A DNA stretch of 64,000 nt from JAPHTQ01 sp050287105 (GTDB taxonomy: Bacteria > Pseudomonadota > Gammaproteobacteria > Thiohalomonadales > Thiohalomonadaceae). The notes under the pieces were generated by a model that did no database searches, had not been told where the DNA came from, and saw nothing but the letters and a program-made list of their open reading frames with translations. Each line of letters begins with the position of its first letter. Within the stretch, counting starts at the first letter, position 1. Shown here piece by piece: positions 8,781 through 17,787 of this stretch. A program made the position numbers and the translations under genes. The stretch lies in the NCBI GenBank assembly GCA_050287105.1, contig JBNKBG010000001.1, forward strand, positions 6,094-70,093. Reading direction: 5' to 3'.

Positions 8781-9995
8781 TCAGGTACGATACTCTGCAT
8801 TAATTTTTACGTACTCATATGAGAAATCACATGTCCACACTGTTGTTTGGGTATTACCTCTCCCCAGCACCACATGTATGGTTATCTCTTCGCCGGACAT
8901 AGCCAGCTGACCCAGCTCTTCCGTGTAGCCGACATCTGGTTCGCCATTGTGAATAACGCAGACATCACCAAGATATATATCAACCCTACCAAGGTCCAGG
9001 TCATTTACACCGGCACGTCCTACCGCAGCGAGTATTCTCCCCCAATTAGGGTCTGATGCAAATAGTGCCGTTTTCACTAATGGAGAATGTGCGATCGTAT
9101 AAGCTATTTTACTAGCTTCATCATCACATTTGGCTTCTGCTACTTTAATGGTGACAAACTTAGTTGCCCCTTCACCATCCTTAACGATCTGCTGCGCAAG
9201 ACTGGTCATGATTTCATCAAGTGCTGATTCAAATAACACCTGATCATTTGTGCACTCTTCAACAGCTACTTCCGATTCACCACTCGCAATCAATACACAC
9301 GCATCATTTGTTGAAGTATCACCATCTACAGTAATCCGGTTAAATGACTTATTTACAGATGAGAGCAGAGCGCGGTGCAATATAGATGCTTCGATAACGG
9401 CATCGGTTGCTACAAAGGCAAGCATAGTCGCCATATCTGGACGAATCATGCCTGAACCTTTAGCGATACCCGTTATGGTTACCTCACCAGTCGACAACAT
9501 TACTTTTCCCGTCGCACCTTTTGGCACCGTGTCAGTAGTGAGTATTGCTGACGCCGCTTCGCCCCAGCTATTTGCATCGAGCCGCGAGGTAACTTCAGGT
9601 ATAACGTTTTGAATACGCTCAACAGGCAGCGGAGCGCCAATTACGCCAGTTGAGAACGGCAACACCTCTTCAACCAGGCACTCGGTTGCATCAGCAATAC
9701 AGCGGCAACATGTTACAGCATCAGTATATCCGGCAGCACCAGTACCAGCATTGGCGTTCCCGGTATTTATTAGCAGATATCGTGGTTTGGAACGACTCAG
9801 GTGCTCTCTGGCGAGTACTACCGGAGCGGCACAAAATAAATTTCGGGTAAATGTCGCAGCAACCGAGCAAGAGTCAGACAGCTCAAAAAGAACCACATCC
9901 TTACGCCCAGGTTTCTTGATGCCAGCAGAGGCTGTGGCAATTCTCACGCCAGCTATCGGCATTAATTCTGGCAGACCACTATATAAAACGGCCAT
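8781..9995 (-). CDS. argJ: Bifunctional ornithine acetyltransferase / N-acetylglutamate synthase
   Basis: A 404-residue ArgJ that recycles the acetyl group of N-acetylornithine to glutamate in arginine synthesis and may also acetylate glutamate from acetyl-CoA. The self-cleavage site is visible in MIRPDMATMLAF near residue 190: the family is processed between the Ala and Thr of ATML to yield alpha and beta chains. Further signatures are NTGNANAGTG near the N terminus, TTDTVPKG, and SDPNWGRILAA near the C terminus. It lies 14 bp downstream of secA and is probably co-transcribed with it. Confidence 0.95.
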   Translation of the reverse strand: MAVLYSGLPELMPIAGVRIATASAGIKKPGRKDVVLFELSDSCSVAATFTRNLFCAAPVVLAREHLSRSKPRYLLINTGNANAGTGAAGYTDAVTCCRCIADATECLVEEVLPFSTGVIGAPLPVERIQNVIPEVTSRLDANSWGEAASAILTTDTVPKGATGKVMLSTGEVTITGIAKGSGMIRPDMATMLAFVATDAVIEASILHRALLSSVNKSFNRITVDGDTSTNDACVLIASGESEVAVEECTNDQVLFESALDEIMTSLAQQIVKDGEGATKFVTIKVAEAKCDDEASKIAYTIAHSPLVKTALFASDPNWGRILAAVGRAGVNDLDLGRVDIYLGDVCVIHNGEPDVGYTEELGQLAMSGEEITIHVVLGRGNTQTTVWTCDFSYEYVKINAEYRT

Positions 9996-10009
9996 ACTCT
10001 ACTCCGCAG

Positions 10010-12715
10010 TTAGGCAACTTTCCCATGACATTGTTTGTATTTTTTACCAGAACCACATGGGCAAGGTTCATTCCGTCCTACTTTCTTACCGTCTCTAACA
10101 AATGGCTGCGCCACATCACCAGCACTATCATCTTCTTCGTCGGGTGAGAAGGTATTAATTTCATCATGCTCATACTGCATATCAATATTACTGCGACGCT
10201 GCTGTTCAACTGCCGCGACATCTTCTTCAGCTTTCACCTCAACTTTTGAAATAATCTTGATGACATCATATTTTATGCGGTCAAGAAGTTGCGTAAATAG
10301 TTCGAATGCCTCTCGTTTATACTCCTGCTTAGGGTTCTTTTGCGCATAGCCACGCAGATGTATTCCCTGCCTGAGATAGTCCATTGCGGCAAGATGCTCT
10401 TTCCAAAGCGTGTCAAGAACCTGAAGCATTATGGCCTTTTCAAAGTGTCGAATGACATCGCTACCCGCCTGCTGCTCCTTATTTGCATATAGCGTTTTCA
10501 TTTCTTCAAGAACCCGATCTCGCAGAGACTCTTCATGTAATGATTCATCAGATTCAAGCCAACCACGAATATCCATTTTCGCCGAAAAATCATCGTCAAG
10601 ACGAGTTTCCAGCCCTGCAACATCCCATTGTTCTTCAATGCTCTGTGGTGGAATATATTCGTCAATTACTGCATTGATCACATCTTCACGAATGGTTTGA
10701 ATTGTTCCCGATATATCCACCTGGGACATCAAATCAGTGCGTTGCTCATAAATAACCTTACGCTGATCATTTGCAACGTCGTCATATTCAAGCAGATTCT
10801 TTCGTATATCAAAGTTATGTCCCTCAACCTTGCGCTGGGCATTTTCAATTGCACGGGATACCCATGGATGCTCGATAGCTTCGCCTTCTTGCATGCCCAG
10901 TCTTTGCATAATGGAAGAGACTCTATCAGATGCAAAAATGCGCATCAGGTTGTCTTCCAGGGAAAGATAGAATCGACTTGATCCAGGGTCTCCCTGGCGA
11001 CCAGAGCGCCCACGTAATTGATTATCTATACGGCGCGATTCATGACGCTCAGTACCAATAATATGCAGACCACCTGCATCAATTACTTTCTGATGCCGTA
11101 TATTCCAGTCGACCTTTTCTGCTTCAATAGTCGCGTCCGATGCATTTTCACCCAATGCAGCTAGTGCAGCGTCAGGGTTACCTCCAAGTACGATATCAGT
11201 ACCACGTCCGGCCATGTTGGTTGCGATAGTTACCGCGCCAGGGCTGCCAGCCTGAGCAACAATTTCGGCTTCACGCTCATGTTGTTTGGCATTCAGTACT
11301 TCGTGTTTGATGCCATTCTTTTTCAGTAGTTCTGACAGATATTCAGATATCTCAATTGATGTGGTACCTACTAAAGTCGGTTGCCCGCGTTTATTACAAT
11401 CCCTGATGTCTTCAACGATGGCATCAAATTTTTCCTTCGCCGAAAGATAAATCAGGTCACCCATATCATTGCGAATCATCGGCCGGTGAGTTGGAATGAC
11501 CAGAACTTCGAGATTATAGATTTGCTGGAACTCGTAGGCCTCTGTATCCGCAGTACCTGTCATACCAGACAGTTTGTTGTACAAGCGAAAATAGTTTTGA
11601 AAGGTAATTGAGGCCAGGGTTTGGTTCTCACTCTCTATCTTAACGCCCTCTTTCGCCTCTATCGCCTGATGCAATCCATCGGACCAGCGTCGCCCAGCCA
11701 TTGTACGACCAGTAAATTCATCAACTATGACGATCTGTCCATTACTAACGATATAATCCACATCTTTGTGGAACAATACATGAGCACGTAGCGCCGCATT
11801 AACATGGTGCATGAGATTGATATTCGCGGCGTCATATAGTGATTCGCCGTCAGAAAGCAACTTCTCTTGCATCAGCAAATTTTCAATACGCTCGTGCCCA
11901 TCTTCGGTGAGATGCACTTGTTTGGATTTTTCATCCACAGTGTAGTCGCCTGGTCCATCCTCTTCTTCGACCTTCTTCAGTCTGGGAACCAGCTTATTGA
12001 TACTGACGTATAGATTTGAACTGTCTTCTGCCTGACCCGAGATAATAAGCGGCGTTCTTGCCTCGTCGATCAGGATAGAGTCAACTTCGTCGACTATTGC
12101 ATAGTTCAGTTCACGCTGCGCCTTATCCTCAAGGCTAAATGCCATATTGTCACGCAGATAATCAAAACCAAATTCGTTATTCGTGCCATAGACAATGTCA
12201 CAGCTATAAGCGTGTTGACGCTCTTCCTGTCCAATACCATTGACGATTACGCCTGTCGTCATTCCAAGGAAGGTATATAAGCGCCCCATCCATTCCGCAT
12301 CCCGGCGTGCAAGATAGTCATTCACTGTAATTACGTGCACACCTTTACCCGATAGCGCATTCAGATACGCGGGCAGCGTTGCCATCAGGGTTTTACCTTC
12401 ACCGGTACGCATTTCGGCGATTTTTCCGTTATGTAGTGCCATGCCACCGATCATCTGCACATCGTAGTGGCGCATACCAAATACGCGCTTGCTTGCCTCG
12501 CGCACAACCGCAAATGCTTCCGGTAATAGGGAGTCGAGTGTATCGCCCTGTTGCAGTCGTTTCTTGAATTCGACGGTCTTGGCCTGCAAAGCAGAATTAT
12601 TTAGCGACTCATACTCCGGTTCCAGTGCATTAATTGAGTCAACCGTCTTACGCATGCGCTTAACTGCACGATCATTACGGCTGCCGAAAATATTGCTGAA
12701 AATTTTGCTAATCAT
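10010..12715 (-). CDS. secA: Preprotein translocase ATPase SecA
   Basis: A 901-residue DEAD-type motor that drives secretory proteins through SecYEG. The first nucleotide-binding fold has Walker A MRTGEGKT near residues 102-109 and the DEVDSILIDEARTPLIISG segment. The helicase-like second fold has NMAGRGTDI and QLRGRSGRQGDPG. The C terminus carries the zinc-binding SEC-C motif (CPCGSGKKYKQCH), which in E. coli SecA contacts SecB and phospholipids. Length matches E. coli SecA (901). The gene is more AT-rich than the division cluster downstream. Confidence 0.98.
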   Translation of the reverse strand: MISKIFSNIFGSRNDRAVKRMRKTVDSINALEPEYESLNNSALQAKTVEFKKRLQQGDTLDSLLPEAFAVVREASKRVFGMRHYDVQMIGGMALHNGKIAEMRTGEGKTLMATLPAYLNALSGKGVHVITVNDYLARRDAEWMGRLYTFLGMTTGVIVNGIGQEERQHAYSCDIVYGTNNEFGFDYLRDNMAFSLEDKAQRELNYAIVDEVDSILIDEARTPLIISGQAEDSSNLYVSINKLVPRLKKVEEEDGPGDYTVDEKSKQVHLTEDGHERIENLLMQEKLLSDGESLYDAANINLMHHVNAALRAHVLFHKDVDYIVSNGQIVIVDEFTGRTMAGRRWSDGLHQAIEAKEGVKIESENQTLASITFQNYFRLYNKLSGMTGTADTEAYEFQQIYNLEVLVIPTHRPMIRNDMGDLIYLSAKEKFDAIVEDIRDCNKRGQPTLVGTTSIEISEYLSELLKKNGIKHEVLNAKQHEREAEIVAQAGSPGAVTIATNMAGRGTDIVLGGNPDAALAALGENASDATIEAEKVDWNIRHQKVIDAGGLHIIGTERHESRRIDNQLRGRSGRQGDPGSSRFYLSLEDNLMRIFASDRVSSIMQRLGMQEGEAIEHPWVSRAIENAQRKVEGHNFDIRKNLLEYDDVANDQRKVIYEQRTDLMSQVDISGTIQTIREDVINAVIDEYIPPQSIEEQWDVAGLETRLDDDFSAKMDIRGWLESDESLHEESLRDRVLEEMKTLYANKEQQAGSDVIRHFEKAIMLQVLDTLWKEHLAAMDYLRQGIHLRGYAQKNPKQEYKREAFELFTQLLDRIKYDVIKIISKVEVKAEEDVAAVEQQRRSNIDMQYEHDEINTFSPDEEDDSAGDVAQPFVRDGKKVGRNEPCPCGSGKKYKQCHGKVA

Positions 12716-12776
12716 CTAATGTCTCATCCCAATACAAAGCATACAATTAAACGGAGTATTGCCTGAAACTGCGCGG

Positions 12777-13985
12777 CTACTCCACCTTGGCGACAGGTGA
12801 ATAATCACCTGTACGCAAGTACTCGGGGGATGATCCAGATGCCAAGGATGGTGAGGAAATACTTATGGTCCCGCGCTGATCGATTAAGAGCGAGGTGTGA
12901 GGGAAATCTTTCCGCGTTAAATCCGAGATAATATTTGCTGCAGTGTTTTTTTCATCAGGCAGCGTACCAACTTCTCTCTGCTGCTTTGCTGAAACAATCT
13001 TTCCGCCTATGAAACGCCCTGTACTATCCATGTCTGCCAGTAACAGTGGCGCTATACCATTTTCATCGCGGATATTGATACCCCAGTGAGTGGCAAAATT
13101 ACCCAGACTGTAGGCGATCAAGCGTTCCTGATACAGTTCTAGTGCACGCGGCACATGTGGCCCATGGCCAATCACCAGATCAGCTCCCGCCTCCACAGCC
13201 ATGTGGGCAAATTCCACTACGTCACCGCGATCCTCGCCATGAAAATATTCATGGGCAAAAGGAATACGCATGCTATCTGCACCCTCAGCACCACCATGGA
13301 TAGAAACGATAACGATGCCATGCTCAGAGGAGAGTTGTTCTATCTGTTTCCTTGCTTTGGCAATATCCAACATATCGTTGGCGCCTTTAAAGGGAGCAAA
13401 AGCAATCACCGCAACCAGCTGCCCTTTTACCTGCAAAACCGCAATATCACCTTCTCTACCACTATGTCCAATACCGGCTGCGGCAAGAACAGCCATGCTG
13501 CTATCACGCCCCTGCTCGCCAAAATCACGTGCATGATTGTTAGCAAGACTAAGAACATCAAAACCAGCCAGCTTTAACTGTTCAACAAATCGGCCTGGTG
13601 TTCTAAACAGATAACAACTGTTGGGCGAAGAACACTGTTTTTCCGGTTCACCGCCATCAAGCAGGGAACCTTCCAGGTTACCAAAAGTGATATCGGCCTG
13701 GCGCAGCTCTTCAGCCATCGCCTGCAATAGACGCACATCATCAGAAGGAAGGTGATCATTAGGGAAATCGTTACCCAGCATAATATCGCCGACCGCAGCC
13801 ACACGGAGATTTGGCAACACTTCGGCACGATTATCGGGAACTTCCTGTCTTACCCCATTACTGGAACAGGCAGCAAGAAAGAACGACAGACACAACGCGA
13901 CACCTCGTGCCGAGTAGTGTCGACCCGAGTGGCTTCTGTTATGTTTTGCCGTAAAACCGCTCTTCATGGATGACATACTGCTCAC
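12777..13985 (-). CDS. CapA-family (poly-gamma-glutamate capsule type) metallophosphatase-like lipoprotein
   Basis: A 402-residue protein with an N-terminal hydrophobic segment ending in lipobox LAAC (near residues 37-40), so a lipid-anchored periplasmic or surface location is predicted. The body is a PGA_cap/CapA domain with a metallophosphatase-like fold: AAVGDIMLGND near 63-73, GNLEGSL, SLANNHARDFG, ISIHGGAEG and IGHGPHVPRA. In Bacillus CapA takes part in poly-gamma-glutamate export. Here no capsule synthase genes are adjacent, so the substrate is unknown. It sits between an M23 peptidase and secA on the same strand. Two in-frame methionines near the start leave a few residues of uncertainty. 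Confidence 0.8.
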   Translation of the reverse strand: MSSMSSMKSGFTAKHNRSHSGRHYSARGVALCLSFFLAACSSNGVRQEVPDNRAEVLPNLRVAAVGDIMLGNDFPNDHLPSDDVRLLQAMAEELRQADITFGNLEGSLLDGGEPEKQCSSPNSCYLFRTPGRFVEQLKLAGFDVLSLANNHARDFGEQGRDSSMAVLAAAGIGHSGREGDIAVLQVKGQLVAVIAFAPFKGANDMLDIAKARKQIEQLSSEHGIVIVSIHGGAEGADSMRIPFAHEYFHGEDRGDVVEFAHMAVEAGADLVIGHGPHVPRALELYQERLIAYSLGNFATHWGINIRDENGIAPLLLADMDSTGRFIGGKIVSAKQQREVGTLPDEKNTAANIISDLTRKDFPHTSLLIDQRGTISISSPSLASGSSPEYLRTGDYSPVAKVE

Positions 13986-14008
13986 CTACCCGCTGCAATA
14001 CACGGGCT

Positions 14009-14044
14009 TATTAAACGACAAAGCCGCATCCAATGAGACGCGGC
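14009..14044 (-). terminator. Rho-independent terminator downstream of the M23 peptidase gene
   Basis: Read on the minus strand, an 8-bp stem (14037-14044 with 14023-14030, one G-U pair) closes a 6-base loop and is followed by TTTGTCGTTTAATAA. It stands between the M23 gene and the CapA-like gene, so the latter probably has its own promoter or depends on read-through. Confidence 0.65.
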
Positions 14045-14095
14045 CTGTATTCCCCCTCAAAGGGAGCTGTGGCTGACTGACCTGCATTTGCTCGG

Positions 14096-15025
14096 TCAGT
14101 TAGAAGCGTATATGTACTTGCCCGGGTCAACCGTCCTGCCATTTACCCAAACTTCAAAATGCACGTGAGGCCCAGTGGAACGTCCGGTTGACCCCATCTT
14201 GGCAATCAGTTGACCTTTCTTAATCGTGTCACCCACCTTAATCAAGGTCTCCTTGCAATGACCATAGCGGGTCACATAGCCGTTACCATGATTAATCTCG
14301 ACCAGATTACCGTAGCCATAACGCTTGCCTGACCAGGTTACAACGCCAGCGGCAACCGCGAGAATATCGCTACCATCTTTACCGGCCAGATCGACACCCT
14401 TGTGGAATTCCGGTTTGCCGGTGAAGGGATCGTTACGGGTACCATAGCTGGAGGAGAGCCAACCTTTGGTAATGGGTCTGCCAGCCGGGAGAACCTCAGC
14501 CTGCAGATTACGGTTCATAATCATTGATTCCAATACGCTCAACTGCTTATCACGGTCATCAAGCTGTTTGCTGAGTTCATTGAGTTGGGACATAAAATCT
14601 GCAACCTGAATGGTGCTGACTGCGGCACTGGCTTCTTCCGGACCACCTTGTGCCGGTGGCGTGGAAAAATCGAACTCGCCACTATCCAGACCGGCACTAC
14701 GGGTCAAACGCTGCCCCAGTGCATCCAGGCGGATAACATGCGCCTGCATCTTGCCAAGGCGCAGAGTCAGGGCATTCAGATTTTCATCAGCAACGCGCTT
14801 TGCATCCACAATATCTGCACGCTGTTTATCCAGCTCTGCATTAACGGCTTCTGCCAGAGCGAGTGGATCAAGAGGGGCATCATCACGACCGAGCTGATAT
14901 CCGCCATAAAGCGCCAGTGCAGGCAAAGCAAGGAACACCACCGCGGCGATCGCCATGATCTTGCCTCTATCGAGACTAAGGCAGCCGGAACCGCCAAGAC
15001 GTTTGGATACCAGTAGTACGTTCAT
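14096..15025 (-). CDS. M23-family peptidoglycan metalloendopeptidase with N-terminal membrane anchor
   Basis: A 309-residue protein with one transmembrane segment near residues 24-46, a coiled-coil-like stretch rich in Leu/Asp/Lys (about 60-180), and a C-terminal LytM/M23 domain. The zinc ligands are H and D in FHKGVDLAG near 205-211 and the HVHFE motif near 285-289. M23 enzymes cleave cross-links or stem peptides in murein; the intact motifs suggest an active enzyme rather than an EnvC-like activator. A similar gene next to secA and dciA is common in gammaproteobacteria. It is divergently arranged with dciA across a 54-bp AT-rich gap. Confidence 0.9.
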   Translation of the reverse strand: MNVLLVSKRLGGSGCLSLDRGKIMAIAAVVFLALPALALYGGYQLGRDDAPLDPLALAEAVNAELDKQRADIVDAKRVADENLNALTLRLGKMQAHVIRLDALGQRLTRSAGLDSGEFDFSTPPAQGGPEEASAAVSTIQVADFMSQLNELSKQLDDRDKQLSVLESMIMNRNLQAEVLPAGRPITKGWLSSSYGTRNDPFTGKPEFHKGVDLAGKDGSDILAVAAGVVTWSGKRYGYGNLVEINHGNGYVTRYGHCKETLIKVGDTIKKGQLIAKMGSTGRSTGPHVHFEVWVNGRTVDPGKYIYASN

Positions 15026-15079
15026 TTATACTTTGCCTATAATTTTGTTTTGTATAACAAGAGTTTGTATCATAGCGAG

Positions 15080-15547
15080 ATGCAAATCAACAAACCACGC
15101 ACATTCCCTGAACTGCTCGCCGATCAGGATAATCCTCAACTGAACGGCTTGGTACGTCGTGGCCGGCATCTCCATGGACTGCGTGTCCTGCTCGGCGAAT
15201 TACTGGGAGGGGAACTATCAACACACTGCCAACTGGCAAACATCAAGGGCAACACCCTCGTCCTGGCTGCCAGCTCAACCGCCTGGGCAACCCGCGTGCG
15301 TTACCAGACTCCCCAACTACTACAAAAAATCAGACTGGATGAGCGCTTCAGCGGTATCGGCAATATCCATGTTCGGATCGTACCGCCTGAATCTCCTACT
15401 GACGCTCCCCGTCATGTTCGACGTGCCACCATGTCGGAAGCAGCATCGTCATGTATCAATCAGTGCGCGGAAGGTATTGATGATCCGCGTCTAAGTTCTG
15501 CCCTGAAACACCTGGCAAAACAAAAACGGTCAGGTACTACTACCTGA
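15080..15547 (+). CDS. dciA: DUF721 / DciA-type protein (predicted DnaB helicase loader)
   Basis: A 155-residue protein of the DUF721 family. DciA is the ancestral loader of the replicative helicase DnaB in bacteria lacking DnaC/DnaI. Seen are the N-terminal LNGLVRRGRHLHGLRVLLGELLG helix region and the conserved strand-rich core LVLAASSTAWATRVRYQTPQLL. Start ATG 15080 is chosen over a TTG at 15050 because the family begins close to this point. The last codons and stop are part of a strong hairpin that serves as terminator for the opposite strand. Position beside secA/M23/lpxC is typical. Confidence 0.85.
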   Translation: MQINKPRTFPELLADQDNPQLNGLVRRGRHLHGLRVLLGELLGGELSTHCQLANIKGNTLVLAASSTAWATRVRYQTPQLLQKIRLDERFSGIGNIHVRIVPPESPTDAPRHVRRATMSEAASSCINQCAEGIDDPRLSSALKHLAKQKRSGTTT

Positions 15548-15551
15548 CCGT
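15517..15551 (-). terminator. Rho-independent terminator of the division/cell-wall cluster, embedded in the 3' end of dciA
   Basis: An 11-bp perfect inverted repeat, 15526-15536 against 15541-15551, has a 4-base loop. On the minus strand it is followed by a T-rich tail (TTTTTGTTTTG), placing it directly after the lpxC stop at 15561. The stem contains the dciA stop codon. The plus-strand side has no T tract, so it acts mainly for lpxC and the genes upstream of it. Confidence 0.85.
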
Positions 15552-15560
15552 CTGAAATTC

Positions 15561-16472
15561 TTAGCTTGCGGCCACCGGCTGCATGTACGAGATAGGCGCC
15601 TCTTTCGGATCCTCGAAGGTCACCAGTTCCCACGCATCCTCATTGGCCAGCAAAGTTCTCAGCAATTGATTGTTCATGGCATGGCCAGACTTATGCCCAC
15701 TGAAGGCGCCGATCAGGCTGTGGCCAAGCAAGTAGAGATCGCCGATAGCATCAAGCACCTTGTGCTTAACAAACTCATCCTCGTAGCGCAGACCGTCTTC
15801 GTTCAGAATCCGGTAATCGTCAACGACGATGGCATTATCCAGACTTCCACCCAATGCAAGATTACGCGCTCTGAGGGACTCCAGTTGACTCATAAAGCCA
15901 AAGGTTCGTGCGCGGCTAACTTCCTTAACAAATGAGATAGTGGAGAAGTCGATCTCCGCCATCTGGCTGCGACAGGTGAAGACAGGATTATCAAAATCGA
16001 TTGAGAGTGAGACCTTGAAACCGCTGAAGGGTTCAAACTGAACCCACTTGTCACCATCTTCCACCCGTACGGTCTTCTTGATGCGAATAAAGCGCTTGGG
16101 TGCATTCTGCTCCACGATACCAGCGGACTGGATCAGGAACACAAACGGACCGGCACTGCCATCCATGATGGGCACTTCAGCGGCACTTAAATCAACATAG
16201 GCATTGTCGATACCGAGGCCAGCCATCGCGGATAGCAGATGCTCAACCGTAGAGATGCGAACATCGCCATCTGCCAACGTTGAGGAGAGAGTTGTTTCGC
16301 CAACGTTTTCCGCCTTGGCAATAACCTCGACCACCGGCTCCAGATCAATACGACGGAAGATAATCCCGGCATCAACAGGCGCAGGGCGCAGGGTCAAATA
16401 GACCTTTTCACCAGTGTGCAGACCAACACCGGTCGCACGAATAACGTTTTTAAGTGTTCTTTGGCGAATCAT
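15561..16472 (-). CDS. lpxC: UDP-3-O-acyl-N-acetylglucosamine deacetylase
   Basis: A 303-residue zinc deacetylase performing the committed step of lipid A synthesis. The zinc ligands are recognisable: the His of STVEHLLSA near residue 78 and the HKVLDAIGD motif near 238-246, whose His and Asp coordinate the metal. The catalytic histidine lies in GHKSGHAMNN near 262. The N terminus RTLKNVIRATGVGLHTGEKV is the family signature. Length equals the E. coli enzyme to within two residues. It is the last gene of the division cluster, 127 bp after ftsZ, with a strong terminator downstream. Confidence 0.97.
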   Translation of the reverse strand: MIRQRTLKNVIRATGVGLHTGEKVYLTLRPAPVDAGIIFRRIDLEPVVEVIAKAENVGETTLSSTLADGDVRISTVEHLLSAMAGLGIDNAYVDLSAAEVPIMDGSAGPFVFLIQSAGIVEQNAPKRFIRIKKTVRVEDGDKWVQFEPFSGFKVSLSIDFDNPVFTCRSQMAEIDFSTISFVKEVSRARTFGFMSQLESLRARNLALGGSLDNAIVVDDYRILNEDGLRYEDEFVKHKVLDAIGDLYLLGHSLIGAFSGHKSGHAMNNQLLRTLLANEDAWELVTFEDPKEAPISYMQPVAAS

Positions 16473-16536
16473 CGTTCCCTTAAACCCCTGAATTTACTGG
16501 CACTCTGCCCCATTATCGGACGAGAATAGTACCACA

Positions 16537-16588
16537 CAGGGATTATCCCTGCCTAGTGAATGGATTCACAATTCCTGACATCCCTGCC
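16537..16588 (-). repeat. Small repeats and hairpins in the ftsZ-lpxC gap
   Basis: The 127-bp gap holds a palindrome (CAGGGA, 3-base loop, TCCCTG at 16537-16551) and two direct copies of ATCCCTGCC on the plus strand (16545-16553 and 16580-16588), 35 bp apart. Neither hairpin has a T tract, so they do not look like terminators. They may mark an RNA-processing site or an lpxC regulatory region. Confidence 0.4.
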
Positions 16589-16599
16589 CGGAGACAGGG

Positions 16600-17739
16600 T
16601 TAGTCAGCCTGACGGCGCAAAAATGCTGGAATATCAAGATATTCCATGCCCTTATCGCCCTGCTTCTGTATGACCTCACTATCTACCGCCTTGTTCCGCA
16701 AAACGGTCGGTCGGTCATAATCCACATCCTGCTTCTGTTTATTAACTACCAATTTGACCGGCTGTTCTGCGACCGACTCCGCACCCCGGCCAAGTCCCGT
16801 GGCGACAACTGTGACGCGCAACTCATCATGCATCTCTGGGTCAATCACGGTACCCACAACCACAGTTGCGTTGTCAGAGGCGAACCCTTTGATGGTATTA
16901 CCCACCTCTTCGAACTCACCGATAGCCATGTCCAGGCCGGCAGTCACATTGACCAGGATGCCGCGTGCGCCGGAAAGGTCCACATCTTCCAGCAGCGGGC
17001 TGGCAACCGCACTTTCAGCCGCTTCGCGGGCTCGATCCTCACCTGACGCAACGCCGGTTCCCATCATTGCCATACCCATCTCTGACATAACGGTGCGTAC
17101 GTCGGCAAAGTCGACGTTAATCAGGCCAGGGCGAGTGATCAATTCTGCAATGCCCTGCACCGCACCAAGAAGCACATTATTGGCAGCCTTAAATGCATCC
17201 AGCAGAGTTACCTGCTTACCCAGTACGGTCAGCAGTTTCTCGTTAGGAATGGTAATCAGCGAATCGACATACTTCTTCAACTCGGCAATCCCATCCTCGG
17301 CCGCGCTCATCCGCTTGTTACCTTCGAAGGGGAATGGCTTGGTCACTACGGCAACGGTAAGGATTCCCATCTCCTTGGCCACCTGGGCAACAATGGGAGC
17401 ACCACCAGTGCCGGTACCACCGCCCATGCCCGCAGTAATGAAGACCATGTCCGCACCAGCAAGCGCCTCTTCGATGCGATCCCGATCCTCCATCGCCGCC
17501 TGACGGCCAATATCCGGATTGGCGCCAGCTCCGAGACCCTTGGTGATATGGGTGCCGATCTGGATCAGCGTCTTACTGGACGCACGCTCCAGAGCCTGGG
17601 CATCGGTGTTGGCGCAGATAAAATCGACGCCTTCAATCGATGCGCAGACCATATGCTCGACCGCGTTACCACCGCCGCCGCCAATACCCACGACCTTGAT
17701 GACCGCGCTTTGACCTCTACTATCCATCAGTTCAAACAT
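16600..17739 (-). CDS. ftsZ: Cell division protein FtsZ
   Basis: A 379-residue tubulin-like GTPase that polymerises into the Z ring. The tubulin signature GGGTGTG lies near residues 104-110, with GIGGGGGNAVEHM at the N terminus. The conserved C-terminal tail LDIPAFLRRQAD is present, which binds FtsA, ZipA and ZapD. A strong AGGAGG Shine-Dalgarno sequence precedes the ATG. It sits 48 bp after ftsA. The tail-binding partner ZapD is encoded at 6.4 kb of the same window. Confidence 0.98.
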   Translation of the reverse strand: MFELMDSRGQSAVIKVVGIGGGGGNAVEHMVCASIEGVDFICANTDAQALERASSKTLIQIGTHITKGLGAGANPDIGRQAAMEDRDRIEEALAGADMVFITAGMGGGTGTGGAPIVAQVAKEMGILTVAVVTKPFPFEGNKRMSAAEDGIAELKKYVDSLITIPNEKLLTVLGKQVTLLDAFKAANNVLLGAVQGIAELITRPGLINVDFADVRTVMSEMGMAMMGTGVASGEDRAREAAESAVASPLLEDVDLSGARGILVNVTAGLDMAIGEFEEVGNTIKGFASDNATVVVGTVIDPEMHDELRVTVVATGLGRGAESVAEQPVKLVVNKQKQDVDYDRPTVLRNKAVDSEVIQKQGDKGMEYLDIPAFLRRQAD

Positions 17740-17787
17740 GCCACACCTCCTCGCTTACCGACGGGTCACCCCGCCAACAAAAGTTAT

